Assembly (NCBI GenBank): GCA_007449985.2
Contig: VIIQ02000155.1
Span: forward strand, 1 to 64,000
From: Desmodesmus armatus
Taxonomy: Eukaryota > Chlorophyta > Chlorophyceae > Sphaeropleales > Scenedesmaceae
DNA: 64,000 nucleotides
Direction: 5' to 3'
In this document: positions 22,998 through 34,817 of the stretch, piece by piece
How positions within the stretch are numbered: the stretch's first letter is position 1
How the letters are laid out: each line of letters starts with the position of its first letter
The notes under the pieces: generated by a model
Databases searched by the model: none
Told to the model about the DNA's origin: nothing
The model's input: the letters and a program-made list of their open reading frames with translations, nothing else
Made by a program: the position numbers and the translations under genes

Positions 22998-24559
22998 ATG
23001 GCAGCATCTCAATCTGCTGCAGCACGGGGGATGCTGCTGATGCTCAGTGTGCTGTTGTTTGGTGCTGTGGTCAATGGCAAGCCTGTGCTGGAAGGGGCAG
23101 CCCGTGTTGTCGATGGGGACACACTATACATCGGTAAGTGCATTTCTCGCTAGCAGAAGCAGCTGCAAGGTGCATCTGCGCCATGGTGCCGTGGTCCTGA
23201 TGGCGACAGCCTGGCACTCAACTGCAGCTTATCCAGCATAGCCAGTATCACGTCTGTGCGCCAAGACTGCGTGGTATCAGTTGCTTCAGCAGCAACGAGA
23301 TCCCTTGGTTGCCCTGTTCGTCGTTGTTGGACCTTGCCAGGCTCAGCACAGCACAGCTGACACACCAATCGCAGCAGCAGTCGATCCACCAGAAGTAACA
23401 CCCGTCTGCTTCATCACCCACAACTTGCACTTCACTGCAGTGGTCACCAGTGGTCAGTTTCTGGCATACCCTGTAACTACTTGCTTCCCAGCACGGAAGT
23501 GCATGTGTGTTGACAGCTTTGGCTTGGTCCTTTCCTGCAGGCAAGGACAAGATCCGGCTGTATGGCATTGATGCCCCTGAGAAGTCCCAGTCCTGCACAG
23601 ATGCCAAGGGCCAGACCTACTCCTGCGGCCAGGCCAGCACACAGGCGCTGCAGCAGAAAGTGGGCAAGCAGGCACTGCGCTGTGAGGTGAGCACCTGGGG
23701 CTGCTGTGTCCCCTGCAGTCTTGTGTAGCGACAAAACGCGCGCAGATGTCAGCAGTGGTAATACACGTTGTGGGCTGCTGATTAGGCTCAAAGTAATGTA
23801 CGGCCCGTGTTCAGTGATGTTCTGTGATGGTCTGCAGGTGAAGGACATCGACCAGTACGGCCGCAACGTGGCCGCCTGCAGCCTCAAGGCACCCACTGCA
23901 GGAGCCAAGGGCGAGGACGTCAACGCTTACATGGTGCAGAATGGCCACGCCACTGCCTACAGGTGGGTTCTGCACTGCTTTGGGCTATACACACAGCAGA
24001 TTCCTTGATAGTCCATGCAAAGGCATGAGGTGCCATGTCACATGTATGATTTTGTGCATGTTGGGCACTCTGGCGGTGTTGCGCCTGGAGGCCTGCGCAG
24101 TACTGAAGGTCAGGTTGTGAGCAGCAACAGCATGTTGCTTCACAAGCGCCAGTGTCAGCAGGTAGCCCCTCCTGCGCAGCTTGCGTGGTGAAACTCCCAC
24201 CACACTGGTGTCATAGCTGTGTTACTCAATGACAATGATGGTTGACCACCATCGCGTATGCCTGCAGGGCCATCACAAGGGAGTACGCCCCTCATGAGGA
24301 CAAGGCGCGCATCCAGAAGAAGGGCATCTGGGCCGGCAAGTTCCAGAAGCCGTCCGACTACCGCAAGGATCAGAAGGCTGATGGAGCCACACAGTCCACA
24401 CAGCAGCGGCCCCAGCAACAGCCAAGGCCCCAGCAGCCCCGGCCACAGCCTGCACAGCAGCTGCCCCTGGGCGCACGGCCCAACCAGCCAGCTGCAAGCA
24501 GTGTTGGTGCTGGCACAGGGTCTAGGCCCTCGTATGCAGGCGTGCTGGGCAAGCACTGA
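22998..24559 (+). CDS. Secreted staphylococcal-nuclease-like (thermonuclease family) protein
   Basis: Four exons, 22998-23133, 23541-23686, 23838-23962 and 24268-24559, join in frame to 232 residues. An N-terminal signal peptide (hydrophobic GMLLMLSVLLFGAVVNG) is followed by the SNase fold: RVVDGDTLYIG, IRLYGIDAPE, DQYGRNVAAC and the terminal helix region KARIQKKGIWAG. The Arg of IRLYGIDAPE and the Asp/Glu around GDT and DAPE correspond to the catalytic and Ca-binding region of the family. The expected product is an extracellular or endomembrane Ca-dependent DNA/RNA nuclease, perhaps used in nutrient scavenging. The C-terminus is a Pro/Gln-rich tail of about 60 residues, unlike the compact bacterial enzyme. 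Start ATG 22998 chosen because it opens the signal peptide. Confidence 0.9.
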
Positions 24560-26004
24560 CTGACTGGCGGGGGTCCTGGGGTGTGGTGCATGGGCATGGT
24601 GCTGCTGGGGGTGTGCTGGGTGGCGTTGTGGCTGTTGGCTGGCTGCAGGAAATGCGGCAGTTGGAGGGGTCATGCTGTTGCTGAAGTGACGCGATGGCGC
24701 ACTCATGCTGCAAGCGCACGCTTGAAGCGCGCAGAGTAGCTGCTGGGCACTGCTGCTGCATATGCCGGTGGCATGGGTTGGTTTGTGGGACGGTGGCAGC
24801 TTGTGAGCAACCCCGAGACGGACAGGTTTGCGCATGACTGTGTCTCCTCGTGATCACCGCAACAGAGTGTCTGGCATCCTCTGCTCAGCACCAGGTGCCT
24901 GTCCAGCTACATAAACTTTTCTACACATCTTTACCACACGTGACCACACCGTTCAGTGCTGGTGGGTGCAGGCTTGCTGGCCCTGGTTTTTGAGGGTTTC
25001 GAGGCCCTGCTGCCAATGGTCAGGCCAGCGCACAATCACATACCTTGACTTGTGTGACGCACTTGTGGGCTGTGGGTGGTTTGGGCTCACCACCAAGCAG
25101 ATACATCCACTGCTTATGCGTTGGAGCTGGCAGCACGACTGCAAGTCTGACATGCATTCAGCAGTTGTTGTGGGTCGATTGAGCTGTTGGGTGACGTGGG
25201 GGGGCTGCAGAATGACTTGACCTTCACGACTTGGCCCAGCACTGTCATGTGCATGTGAAGGACACTGCTGCTGCAGCAGGCCTTTGGTGCCATCTACAGT
25301 CAAATGAATGTATGCTCCCAAACGTATGTATACGCGCCTGTCCATGATGTAGAAATCAAGTTGCTTGTGAGGGTCGGCAGAACAGCCAAATACTTCTGTT
25401 GTTCTGGAGTGAAGCCAGGTTGTTCTGGGCTGTCTGTTGAAACCAAGTTGTGCTCAGGCTTCCACAATCCTTGTGGGGGCCTGTTGGTCACAATGTAAGT
25501 GCGACCTGTCCCTACAGTCAAGCACATACAGTGCAGTGATGTTTGGGAACTGCCTGCCTGTGTGTACGTTATCGCATCCTGGTGCTGTACTGTATGCTGG
25601 CAGCACGCCCTTGCAAACACTACTGCTGATGCAGATGTGTTATCAGATACACACACAGAACTCTGCAGAGCCAACTAACAGTGCAACAGTAATGTACATG
25701 CTGCCACGTGCATGCTGCTCATGTTGATCTCAGCACACATGCGCCATGATGTCCTCAGTCTCTGCAGCACTCTGAGTTTCCTCTGAATTGAAAGCAAAGA
25801 GCAACTTGGTCGGGTTTGCACAGCCAGAATTTGGCGAGGCGCCAAACCCGAAATTGGCAGTTTGCAGGAGCACGTAACCACCAAAGAAAGCAAAAAAACA
25901 TAAAAAAAAATTACTCACAAGCTGCATCAACATCTACTTGCGATCAAACCTCCGTGCTCAGCACTGCTGGGTGATTCTGGCCTCTACCCACACAACTTGT
26001 GAAC
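24560..26004. other. Intergenic, 1.4 kb
   Basis: 3' flank of the nuclease gene and 5' flank of LRR gene 2. Several short ORFs exist but none resembles a known family. At 25832-25848 there is an inverted pair tttggcg-agg-cgccaaa, and an A-rich stretch follows at 25885-25915. No RNA gene seen. Confidence 0.5.
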
Positions 26005-28050
26005 ATGGCCGAGTTTGCCTGCAGGAACAATCTCAAGGACATACTCACGTACTACTTTGACACTTACTCGGACTCTGACAGTGACGACAGCCCATGGTGG
26101 GTCAGTGTGCACATACTACTGCTGTTGCCTACTGCTGGTCCCGATCAGCAAGAGTTCATGAGTGAAGTGCGGGTGCTTGCCGATTTTCTGCTACTGAACT
26201 GATCCTTTGTTCTTCTGTGTTTTTTGCAGCACTGACAGCTCTTGTTTGAGTTTGCTCGACCTGCCAGACCCCTGCCTGCTGGCCGTGATGCAGTGCTGTG
26301 TTGATGACCCTCTCAGCCTCTTCAGTGCTGCCAGGGCGCACAGCAGGCTACACCGGTTCTCCATGGCAGCTATTCACAGCTCAAGGCAAATCACAGCCCG
26401 CATCACCCAGTATCAGCAGGCATCCAGCCTCCTGGCGTTCCTGGTACTGCATGGCGAGCATGTTGACAACCTCTGCGTGTGGGGTGCAGGCAACATTATC
26501 ATACGCCCCTCGTTGCCCCACAACCTGCAGCTGGAAGGCCTTCAGTGTGACCGACTGAAGCTACAGTTCATGTATGACGTTATCAAGGACAAGAGTGTGC
26601 TGGGGATGTCTGCAAGGACAATAAATCTCAAGAAGCTGCGGCTCAGTTCCTGCACGCTGCTTGCCGGGGCGGACGACCTTGCAGCAGCGCTATCCCTCCT
26701 GCCAGGACTAGAGCACCTCAGTCTGCAGCACATCCAGGATGATGTGGACGGCAAAGAGCTGTGCTTCCCTACTGGCGTGATTGAGCTGCTGCAGCAGCTC
26801 ACCTTCCTCGAGCTTGATGTGCTACTGTACTACCCCAACTCTGACCTGCATGTGCTGCAGCCCCTGCAGGCGCTAACCCGCCTTGCTGACCTGCGGCTGG
26901 TTGACCTACCCGATGAGGAGGACTGCACCTCCACCAGCATTCTGTCAGGTGCTTGTTGTCTCACACGTCTGGTGCTGGAAAAGGCAGTGCTTGAGTCAGG
27001 AGCCCTGGCTGGCAAGACCCTGCTGCAGCACCTGCAACTGGATGACTGCACCATCATGGATGGAGCAGCACAGCTGCTGCCTCACCTGCAGTGCATGATG
27101 CAGCTGACACACCTGAACCTGAAGAAGACACTGCATGTCGACTACCATCCTGTGGCAGCTTTTTCAGCCCTGACGGCCAGCACGAAGCTGCAGTACCTCA
27201 GCACCAGCAAGTGCAAACTGCCACGTGGGGCACGGCGGCACATGTTCCCAGCCGGCAGGCAGCTGCCGCATCTGCAGTGCCTGGACATCACAGGGTGTGG
27301 GCTGATCGGGAGGGCTGCGGCAGCACCTGATGGCAGCTCCCTTGTCAGCTGCTGCCCAGGCTTATGTGTGCTGGCCATGGGGTTCCTGCAATACAGCAGA
27401 TCGGTGCTGGTGCCCCTGCTAGGGCTGAGCAACCTGCATACCCTGCGCTTGAACACCGCCATTGCAGAGTTCACAGAAGATGAAGAGAGGGAAGGGCTGG
27501 ATGTGATATGTCAGCTGACGCAGCTGCGGCAACTGGAGCTTCGTACCCACAGCGTAGACCTACAGTGGCTACAGCTGACACAGTTGAAAGGCCTGACAAG
27601 GCTTGATTATGGCAGTGAACGCCGCACTGGCTGCTTCATAAAAGTGTGCTTCGTGCAACAGGTAGGTGCCGCGTGGCTGCCTGTGAAGCGTGGGTGCTCA
27701 GCATCATGACGTCATGATGACAAGTTGAGCAGCCTGCAGCAAGTTGCCGAAGCTAATACCCAAGCAACTGCCATCAGTGGGTTGGCACATCAGTACTCAC
27801 TACGTTGCCTGGCACTGAGTAGGCTGTCACCGGGTCAGTCAATCAGCCCGTCCGGGGGCACCTTCATGCAACGCAGCGGCTGCCCACTGCTACCATTTGA
27901 CAATTATTGTGGCTGTTCTGTTGTCTTCACACTGGCGGCCATGTGCAGGGCACAGAGGGTGAGCCTGTGTGGCGGCAGGTGCTGCGACACCAGTGGTGGC
28001 TCGTTTACCGTAAGCCCAGACTGGCTTACCCAAGCCCAGCTTCACCGTGA
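26005..28050 (+). CDS. F-box-like / leucine-rich-repeat protein, paralog 2
   Basis: Three exons, 26005-26096, 26230-27661 and 27949-28050, join in frame to 541 residues. Exon 1 encodes an acidic leader (YFDTYSDSDSDDSP) absent from paralog 1. Exon 2 begins with the F-box-like SLLDLPDPCLLAVMQCCVDD plus ARAHSRLHRF, then irregular LRRs (LKKLRLSSC, LEHLSLQHI, LTFLELDVLL, LADLRLVDL, LQHLQLDDC, LTHLNLKKT, LHTLRLNTA, LRQLELRTH). Exon 3 carries GEPVWRQVLRHQW, the PVWRQ motif shared with paralog 1, which supports this terminal exon even though it is short. The last intron starts at GTAGGT 27662. Likely adaptor role in ubiquitination, inferred from the family only. Confidence 0.8.
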
Positions 28051-28452
28051 ACCGTGCCGGGCAGAGCAGCAGCCAACAGGCTGAGGCGGCTTTGCCGAGT
28101 CACTGCAAAGGAGCATCGATGGGGGGCACCTTGCTGCAACACAGAGCGATGAGCAGCAGCTGCATTGACGTGATGTGTCTGGGGGCATACATACAGGCCG
28201 CCCTTGGTCAGGAGCAGCTCAGCTGCTCTTGCCTGCCCAGATGCCTGACCATGGGTACTGCTTTGACGTCACCATCACTGACTGCTGGCAGCCGCTGTGC
28301 AAGGGCGTTGTGTAGTGCATGCATGTATTTTTGTGTCCTGGAAACTGCACCGGGCGCATTCAGTGAGAGGTTCAGCGTTGCTTGCCAGCGCTGGTGGTGC
28401 CACCACCAGTGGTTGTGCCTACTGTAGCGCAGGACTCAGTGTCCGTTTGATA

Positions 28453-29087
28453 TATCTCGAAGTTGACCGATTTTTGGACACTTTCTGGTGGGACCACTGT
28501 AGAGGCCGCCTGTCCCCCCGCAACTAGCTGAAACATAGTAAATGTCATATACGAGTCAATTTGAGTGCTCGCGATGCTTGGCGAGAGCTTCGTGGGTATG
28601 CTGTAGCACCTGTCCACCGATTTTTGGACACTCCCAGGACTGGCGTTTTCAACCGCTCTGGTTGGTCACAAACATGTAGAAGTTTAAACCAATGTTGGAA
28701 AACACTTTTGCGCGTGGTAGAGCTGCTCCTTGTGCACTCCTGTGCTGCCTCATCCTAGCAGCTAGTGAGGCATGCCCTGAATATGGCCTCATTGGGGCTA
28801 ACTTTTCCACGAAAGACTCGTCATATATCTAGCATTTGATAATAATCATTGCGGCCGCTTGAAGCAGCGTGACCATCTCACAAAGTCGACTGTCCAAAAT
28901 GTGTCATCGATGATTGGACAGGCACGGCTGCTATGTGCGCCCAGACTGGGCTGTTCTCTTGTGATTATGTTTTAAACATCATGAAACTACTATGTTATCA
29001 GTTTCAGCTGCTGCTGTGCACCCTAGACGCCCCATTAGAAACTGTCCAAAAATGGGGCCAACCCACTAATAGGGCCACTTCGAGATA
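28453..29087. mobile_element. Non-autonomous element with terminal inverted repeats (MITE-like, about 635 bp)
   Basis: The left end reads TATCTCGAAGT...GATTTTTGGACACTTTC. The reverse complement of the right end reads TATCTCGAAGT...CATTTTTGGACAGTTTC. Two conserved blocks with a variable spacer (short on the left, longer on the right) form imperfect terminal inverted repeats. An internal copy of cgatttttggacact lies at 28617-28631. There is no transposase ORF, and no clear target-site duplication was identified. The interior is also more AT-rich than the flanks. Confidence 0.6.
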
Positions 29088-29780
29088 ACCCTCAGGCCCT
29101 CTGGCAGAGCTTGGATGGCAACTGTGAGTCATCTGAACAACAGGGATTGAATGAAGGCACTGCTCAAGTGGCGCCTGGTGCTGCTGCATATTCTGGGCAG
29201 CATTGTGGGGCCTCCCTACACCCAACTGTGTAAGCTGATATGTGCTGTAGGGACACCTGTGACTATGCGTGTCACGTGTCCTGGCAGCACATGGCCGTCG
29301 TGCAGCTGTGCACAGGCTGTGTACGAGAAACGCCGCGCAACCATTTGAGCATCAGCGAGAACCGTGTGAGATTTGGGTGTTGTTGCCAAGCTGTGTCGTG
29401 CCATGGTGACCCGGGGGGCATGCCATGGTTAGTTGTCGCTGCAATTGGTGCGGATGTGTTGTTGCTTTGAGTGCAACCATTGCACACACTTCCTGCTGGT
29501 GTGCCGAGCATGCTGCGCACATGTGTTGGTCTTGTTTGATTACCAGCTGGAAGAGCAGGATTGGGGTCTGGTGACTCACCCCCAGCAGGGCTATGCCATA
29601 GCCCTGCAGTGATTGTGGTGTTTGTGGGGACCGGCACAGCAGTAAGCATATGCGTTGCCAGTATCAGAGGTGTGATCGCGCCTGCACTGCATGCGCTGCC
29701 GCAATCCTGCTCACACTGCGACAAAAGTGCAGGAATGCCACAGGTGCCACATGCCATTCAACCTGGCATCACTGTGTATG

Positions 29781-29996
29781 CCGCTCACCATGGAGCACAG
29801 CAACCGGTGTGGCAACAACATGCAGATTTCTACTAATCCCAGATCGGGCACCAAGTGTAGTCTGGCGCAACACACCAGCCGATGCTTACGCGCATGGTCA
29901 CCGTGATGTGTTGCATAGACCCACTCCTCCTGATCGCCGGACAACAGGAGTGGCCCACCAGCTGGTATGGGACCTAAGTACTGCACAACACTTTGT
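29781..29996. repeat. Dispersed repeat, copy A
   Basis: About 215 bp that aligns with 33062-33269 (copy B). Shared blocks include gagcacagcaacc, tgtggcaacaaca, ctggcacaacacaccag, ccactcct and accag...ggtatgggacct. Identity looks roughly 70-75 percent by eye. No coding function is evident. Confidence 0.7.
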
Positions 29997-30559
29997 GGTA
30001 GCACCACCCTTTGGAAAAACAAGACAAGCTGCGGACTGGCATTGGATTGGACGGCAGCAAGATAGGAGGGGGGTCAACAAGTCCCTGGTCAAACTCTGTA
30101 CAGTACCAATTGCAAAATGACTATCACATACAACAGTGACACGCGGCAGGATCCAAGCACCAAAAAACAAATTAAAGATATTATTTCAACCTGTTCAACA
30201 TCTTTGGCTGTTGGATAGGTCTTTCAGAACCAAACGCGTCATAGATCGGCCCTTTCCGACGTCAGTCATACGCGCCATTCCCAGCCCAAGAGTTGTTTTT
30301 TGAGTTGAAATTATCAATTCAGGCTGGTTGGTGGAGCTAGGAACCCGTCCAAGGTGACGCAACGGGTGCTTTTCCTCATGCACACCCCCCTCATCATGCC
30401 CCTAGGCCTGTTCAGCTGATGCCCTTCACTGACTGATCAGTCATGACAAGCCTTGCATGGCAGGAAAAACATATCCACAGACTGACTGGCCATATATATT
30501 CTGCATGTTTGCTGGTACTTGCATGTTTGTCACCGCCCAGGTTGTGCCCACGCTGCAGC

Positions 30560-31935
30560 ATGGACGCATGCACAGACAGCAGTGCATCTCCAGCAGTCTC
30601 CTTGCTGGACCTCCCGGACACCTGCCTGCTGGAAGTGTTGCAGCACTGCGCAGATCACGTCTATTTGGAAAAGCGCAGCTTGATGAGCGCTGCCAGGGCC
30701 CACAGCAGGCTGCACAGACTCGCTGCGGCAGTGCTCACCAACCTCACGTATTGGGGGGTGACAGCAAGCATCCGAGACAGCATCTTGCTGTACCTGGAAA
30801 GGCATGGTCGTCACGTCAGCAGTGTCGACCTCAGGGGCAGATCTAGAGGCGATAGAAGCCTGCTGTGCCTGCGGCAGCTGCCCCACAACCTGCAGCCCAG
30901 CAGTCTGAAGCTTGACCAACTGCTGCTGCAGCTGCAGCCAGGGGATGGCTACCAGGGCGTGCTGGGGGCTGCTGCTAGGGCCCCACCTCTGAAGCAGCTG
31001 ATACTCAACTGCTGCGAGCTGCTGGACGGAAAGGACGCACTTGCAGCAGCCCTGTCACAACGGCCTGAGCTTGAGCACCTGGCTATTTATGAGCAACGGC
31101 CACCATGTTGGTGGGGGAAGCTTTCTGCTTCCCGACCCCCGCGCTAGCACACCTGCAGCAGCACCTTACCTACCTTGAGCTTTTTCGCCTCACCCTGAAG
31201 GGGCCTGGTCGGTCTCGGTCTGCCTTGTGGCCCCTGCAGTCCCTCACCCAGTTGGCTGACCTGCGGCTGCTTGAAATTCAAAATAAGGTTACCGTCAGGG
31301 CTGGGATGCTGTCAGGCATGCACCACCTGACACGCTTAGAGCTGTCAGTTGGGATAAAGCTGGAGCCATATGTCCTTGCTGGCAAGGCCTTGCTGCGGCA
31401 CCTGGACTTGAGCAGGGGTGGATGGGAAACTGTCCGGGTGGAGGTGGTGAACAGATGGGAGCCTCGTACACGTCAAGTGCTGCGTGGGTGCAAGATCATT
31501 GGTGGTGCAGCAGGGGAGGTGCAGTTTCTGTCCCAGCTGCAGCACCTGCAGCAGCTGACACACTTGAGCTTGGGGGGTACCTTGCAAGCTGTCCAGGAGG
31601 CTGGCCCAGTGTTCTCAGCCCTGACAGCAAGCAGCAAGCTGGATACTCTTGATGTCAGCTTCTGTTCGCTGGCTGTGGGTGTGTGGCAGCACATGTTCCC
31701 TACTGGCAGGCAGCTGCCACACCTGCAGGTGCTACGCATCCAATACATCAAGGAGCCATCAGGCACTGCTGGCAGCAGTGCCAAAGCCCCTGAGATCAGC
31801 CGCCTTAGGCTGTGCTTCCCTGGGTTACGGTACTTGAGGGTGTGGGGCTTGCGGTTCACCAGCGAGGCAGAGCTCTTATTGTGGATGAAGTATGAAAAAG
31901 AGCGACGCGACATGCGTCCCCAGCTTCATGGTTGA
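30560..31935 (+). CDS. F-box-like / leucine-rich-repeat protein, paralog 3 (shortened, frame break)
   Basis: One long exon, about 458 residues if a single base is added near 31113. The N-terminus has SLLDLPDTCLLEVLQHCADH and AARAHSRLHRLA, matching the F-box-like start of paralogs 1 and 2. LRRs follow (LKQLILNCC, LEHLAIYEQR, LTYLELFRL, LADLRLLEI, LTRLELSVG, LRHLDLSRG, LTHLSLGGT, LDTLDVSFC). The frame shifts between LEHLAIYEQRPPCWWG and EAFCFPTPALAHL exactly at the five-G run 31113-31117; one further G restores alignment with both paralogs. The protein ends in a different charged tail (KYEKERRDMRPQLHG) and lacks the last LRRs and the PVWRQ exon. It is either a shortened paralog with an assembly error or a pseudogene. 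Confidence 0.72.
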
Positions 31936-34817
31936 GTGATGTATCCATGGACGTGGCCTGGGGATAGAGTTGATTTGGGGTCTCTGATGGACTTTTGGGA
32001 GTCCTCTTTAGCAAGGACCGCCGGCTGCCGGTGACTGTTGATGCACCCTGCCGCTGGCAGTGGTTTTCAGGAACGCACAAGGGGGTTTGGACACATCGTG
32101 GGCACATGCGCATCTTGCAAGGTTTTGGTATATGTGCTGCTGCTGCAGCTGCACCGTCGCCATCCTCAGTGTGATGTCGGCATCTGTTGTCAATTTGTGT
32201 TGCACACCCCATTCAGCCTGCTAGACACTTTACACCTGGCACAGTTGACTGAAACAGTGCACTTGCGCGGAGTGTTGATTAGGGTTCCAAGCAGCGGCAG
32301 GCACCTGCTATGGCAGCAGCAGGCAAGTTGCGGCAGTGCAGCATGCGGCTACATGGTGCGAGCGTCACTGTGTTGCTTCTTGTTGCACTTGAAGAGAGCC
32401 AGTAGCATGTATGCAGCGTGCTACTAGCTCTGGTGGTGGTGGCCACCATTCCCAGTGAGCCCTGAGCCCTTCTGTGAGACAGTGCCCGGAACCGGGGAGG
32501 TAGCAAGATTTCCTGTGGAGACACTGGGAACACACAAAGATGGGAGCCCTTCTGTGTTGGACACGAGTTGTGGGCAGTCTTGCTGACTCCCACCTTCCTT
32601 TCAACCTCCATTGCACGGTTCAAAGGCCGACCCTGTCACCATCATCAATGGTCATGATACTGTATGTACATGCTCGATGCAACTCATGTGTTCAACAAAC
32701 TGCTCACATGTAGTGGCAGCAACTTGCTGTGGCAGCAGCAGGCAGGTGCGGCATGCGGTTGCACGCACTAACCATCACTGTGTCGCCTGTAGTTGCCGCT
32801 GATCAGAGTTGGCAGCAAGCATACTCATGCGTGTGTGATATGTTGCTAGTTTGGTTGCACATGCAGCCTGCAGTCCTCTTGGAGCTGGACGCCAAGATGC
32901 TGCAGGGCGGTACACAGACTTAAGAATGCCATGTTGTTGGTGTGGCAACGCGCATTTCACACCTGCACTGTGTTGCCGCAAACCTGCACTGCTTGGGTGG
33001 GTACTTCTTGTGAAGGAAGTGCAGGAGCGCTGTTGAACCTATGTTACATCACTGTGCTGTGCCGCTCAACCATAGAGCACAGCAACCGTTGTGGCAACAA
33101 CACGCCAGTTCCTGCCTTGATTGGGCACAACTTTCGTCTGGCACAACACACCAGCCCAGCCCAACGCGCACGGTGCATGTGTTGTATAGCTCCACTCCTT
33201 CTGAGAGTGTGACAACAGGGGTGTCCCACCAGCATAGCCGGTATGGGACCTGATACCTGCACAACACCTGGAAAAGCAGCACCAAGTGCCTACAGCCTCC
33301 ATATCCAATGCCTGGTGCACAGGTCAACATCGCACACACTGCTCTCACACCCATGCATGATCAATGCATCGTACACATGGCAGCAACGGTACCATCTGTC
33401 AGAGAGCTCAGGCAAGTGTGAGTCTCACATAAACTGCAGATACAGGCAGGCCAGCACGTCCTCAACGGTCACTGCCAATCAATTTCCCCAATTGCTAACC
33501 AGTGCATGACAACACCCACCCAATCACCGGCACCTGGCAACGCAGTACTACAGGCAATCATCCACTCACCCACAGCCGTCTATCAGCATGCCAGCATGCT
33601 GGGAGGCATACAGGAGAGCCTTACAGAAACACTTACACTACAGGGGTCCAGCACCTAATCGGCCTTGAAATGATGCAACATGCCTCAGCAACTTTCAGTC
33701 AGGTGGTGCAGACTTTCAGGTCAAGTTGCACAGCCCTGTCCTGATCTTACAAGACACCCAAACAGCAAACCATCTCTTGTATGGCGCTTGGGCATACAGA
33801 AGCAGACGCTGAAGACACACCCCAATCAACCGACACGTCCTAAGAGGATACCCATACATACAGCAAGCAGTGTTCAACACTGACACAAACATCACCGCGT
33901 CCTAATCACCGCCCCACGTCCAACAGCAAGTGCTGCAGCTGTCAGCTGCCATTTTCAGACCTCCGAGGAGTCCTCCCACCACATACAGAAGCCCCAGCCA
34001 CAGCCCTAAGCCACAGCAGCTGAGAGGCTGATTCGTGGCAGTGCAAAAACCTCAACAGCAACCCCAGACCCTCTGCAAAGCAGACGGGATTGCCTAACAA
34101 CTTTTACACTGGAGATGCAGCATGGAGCCATGGCAGCTTGGCAGCCTGCCTGCCCTCCCTCCTTCCGCCTATTGGGTCCAACCGCCGCGTCTGCAACAAG
34201 CGCCCAAACACCACACCACGACATCACACCAACCACCACACTCACACCAGCAAGGGACAGCAGCACCCCCTGCAGAACAAATGCCCCCCCCCCCCCACAC
34301 ACACACACCACCATCCACCCATCGTGCAGCAACCTTGGTCACCCTCGGTCACACAACAACTTCTGGTCACACTTTATAGCCTCAAAGTCCACCTGCCCCA
34401 CCCTCCCCCCCGCCTTGTGTTCCGCAACCTGCTGTCAGAGTCTCTCTGTACAGCACCAACCTGCCCGGGGGTCCTAGGCCACATCACCCACCAACCCCAT
34501 CACCTGACCACCCACACAGCTCAATCGGGCCCGTCAAAGCCTCGAATCAGACAACTCAACTCCATTCCCGCTTCGTAGCAGGGGTGTCGTGAACATGACA
34601 CAACTACGCAGCCCTGCAAGGAGCCTCGCGGCAGCCCATCCATCTTCAATCCTCTGCCGCAGAAGCGACATTGCACCTCACAAGCAGCGCTCTGGTCTCT
34701 CCAGCTCAGCATGCACCTGTTGCTGGCAGCATGTCACCTCTGTTTCCAAGTGGTATGCGCTCACTGCCAGCGCTCAATACATGCATGCATGACGGCTGCG
34801 CTGGTAGGCAGGCAGCT
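31936..34817. other. Intergenic between convergent genes, 2.9 kb
   Basis: 3' flanks of LRR gene 3 (+) and the polyQ gene (-). It holds copy B of the dispersed repeat (33062-33269) and a pair of similar segments of about 100 bp (about 32285-32395 and 32705-32805, both with ctatggcagcagcaggca-like cores). From about 33300 to 34600 the + strand is strikingly C/A-rich and G-poor, as expected for the 3' UTR or flank of a minus-strand gene here. No gene recognised. Confidence 0.5.
33062..33269. repeat. Dispersed repeat, copy B
   Basis: Partner of copy A at 29781-29996, same orientation. See that entry for shared blocks. Confidence 0.7.

Larger units (their letters stand above)
28051..30559. other. 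Intergenic, 2.5 kb, repeat-bearing
   Basis: No supported gene. It contains a TIR-bounded element at 28453-29087 and one copy of a dispersed repeat at 29781-29996. Small ORFs with several Cys and His residues around 29650-29900 follow the dispersed repeat and are not convincing proteins. Confidence 0.55.

Noticed and set aside
25832..25848. E2F-like site (TTTGGCGC on the minus strand) upstream of LRR gene 2
   Set aside because: An 8-bp match is expected by chance at this scale, and nothing ties the LRR gene to cell-cycle control.
29650..30120. Cys/His-rich ORFs suggesting a zinc-finger protein
   Set aside because: The Cys/His spacing is irregular, all six frames are partly open, and the region is half of a non-coding dispersed repeat.
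34090..34578. Pro/His/Thr-rich ORFs of up to 162 codons on the + strand
   Set aside because: They follow the C/A-rich bias of a 3' flank of the minus-strand polyQ gene and contain no domain-like sequence.
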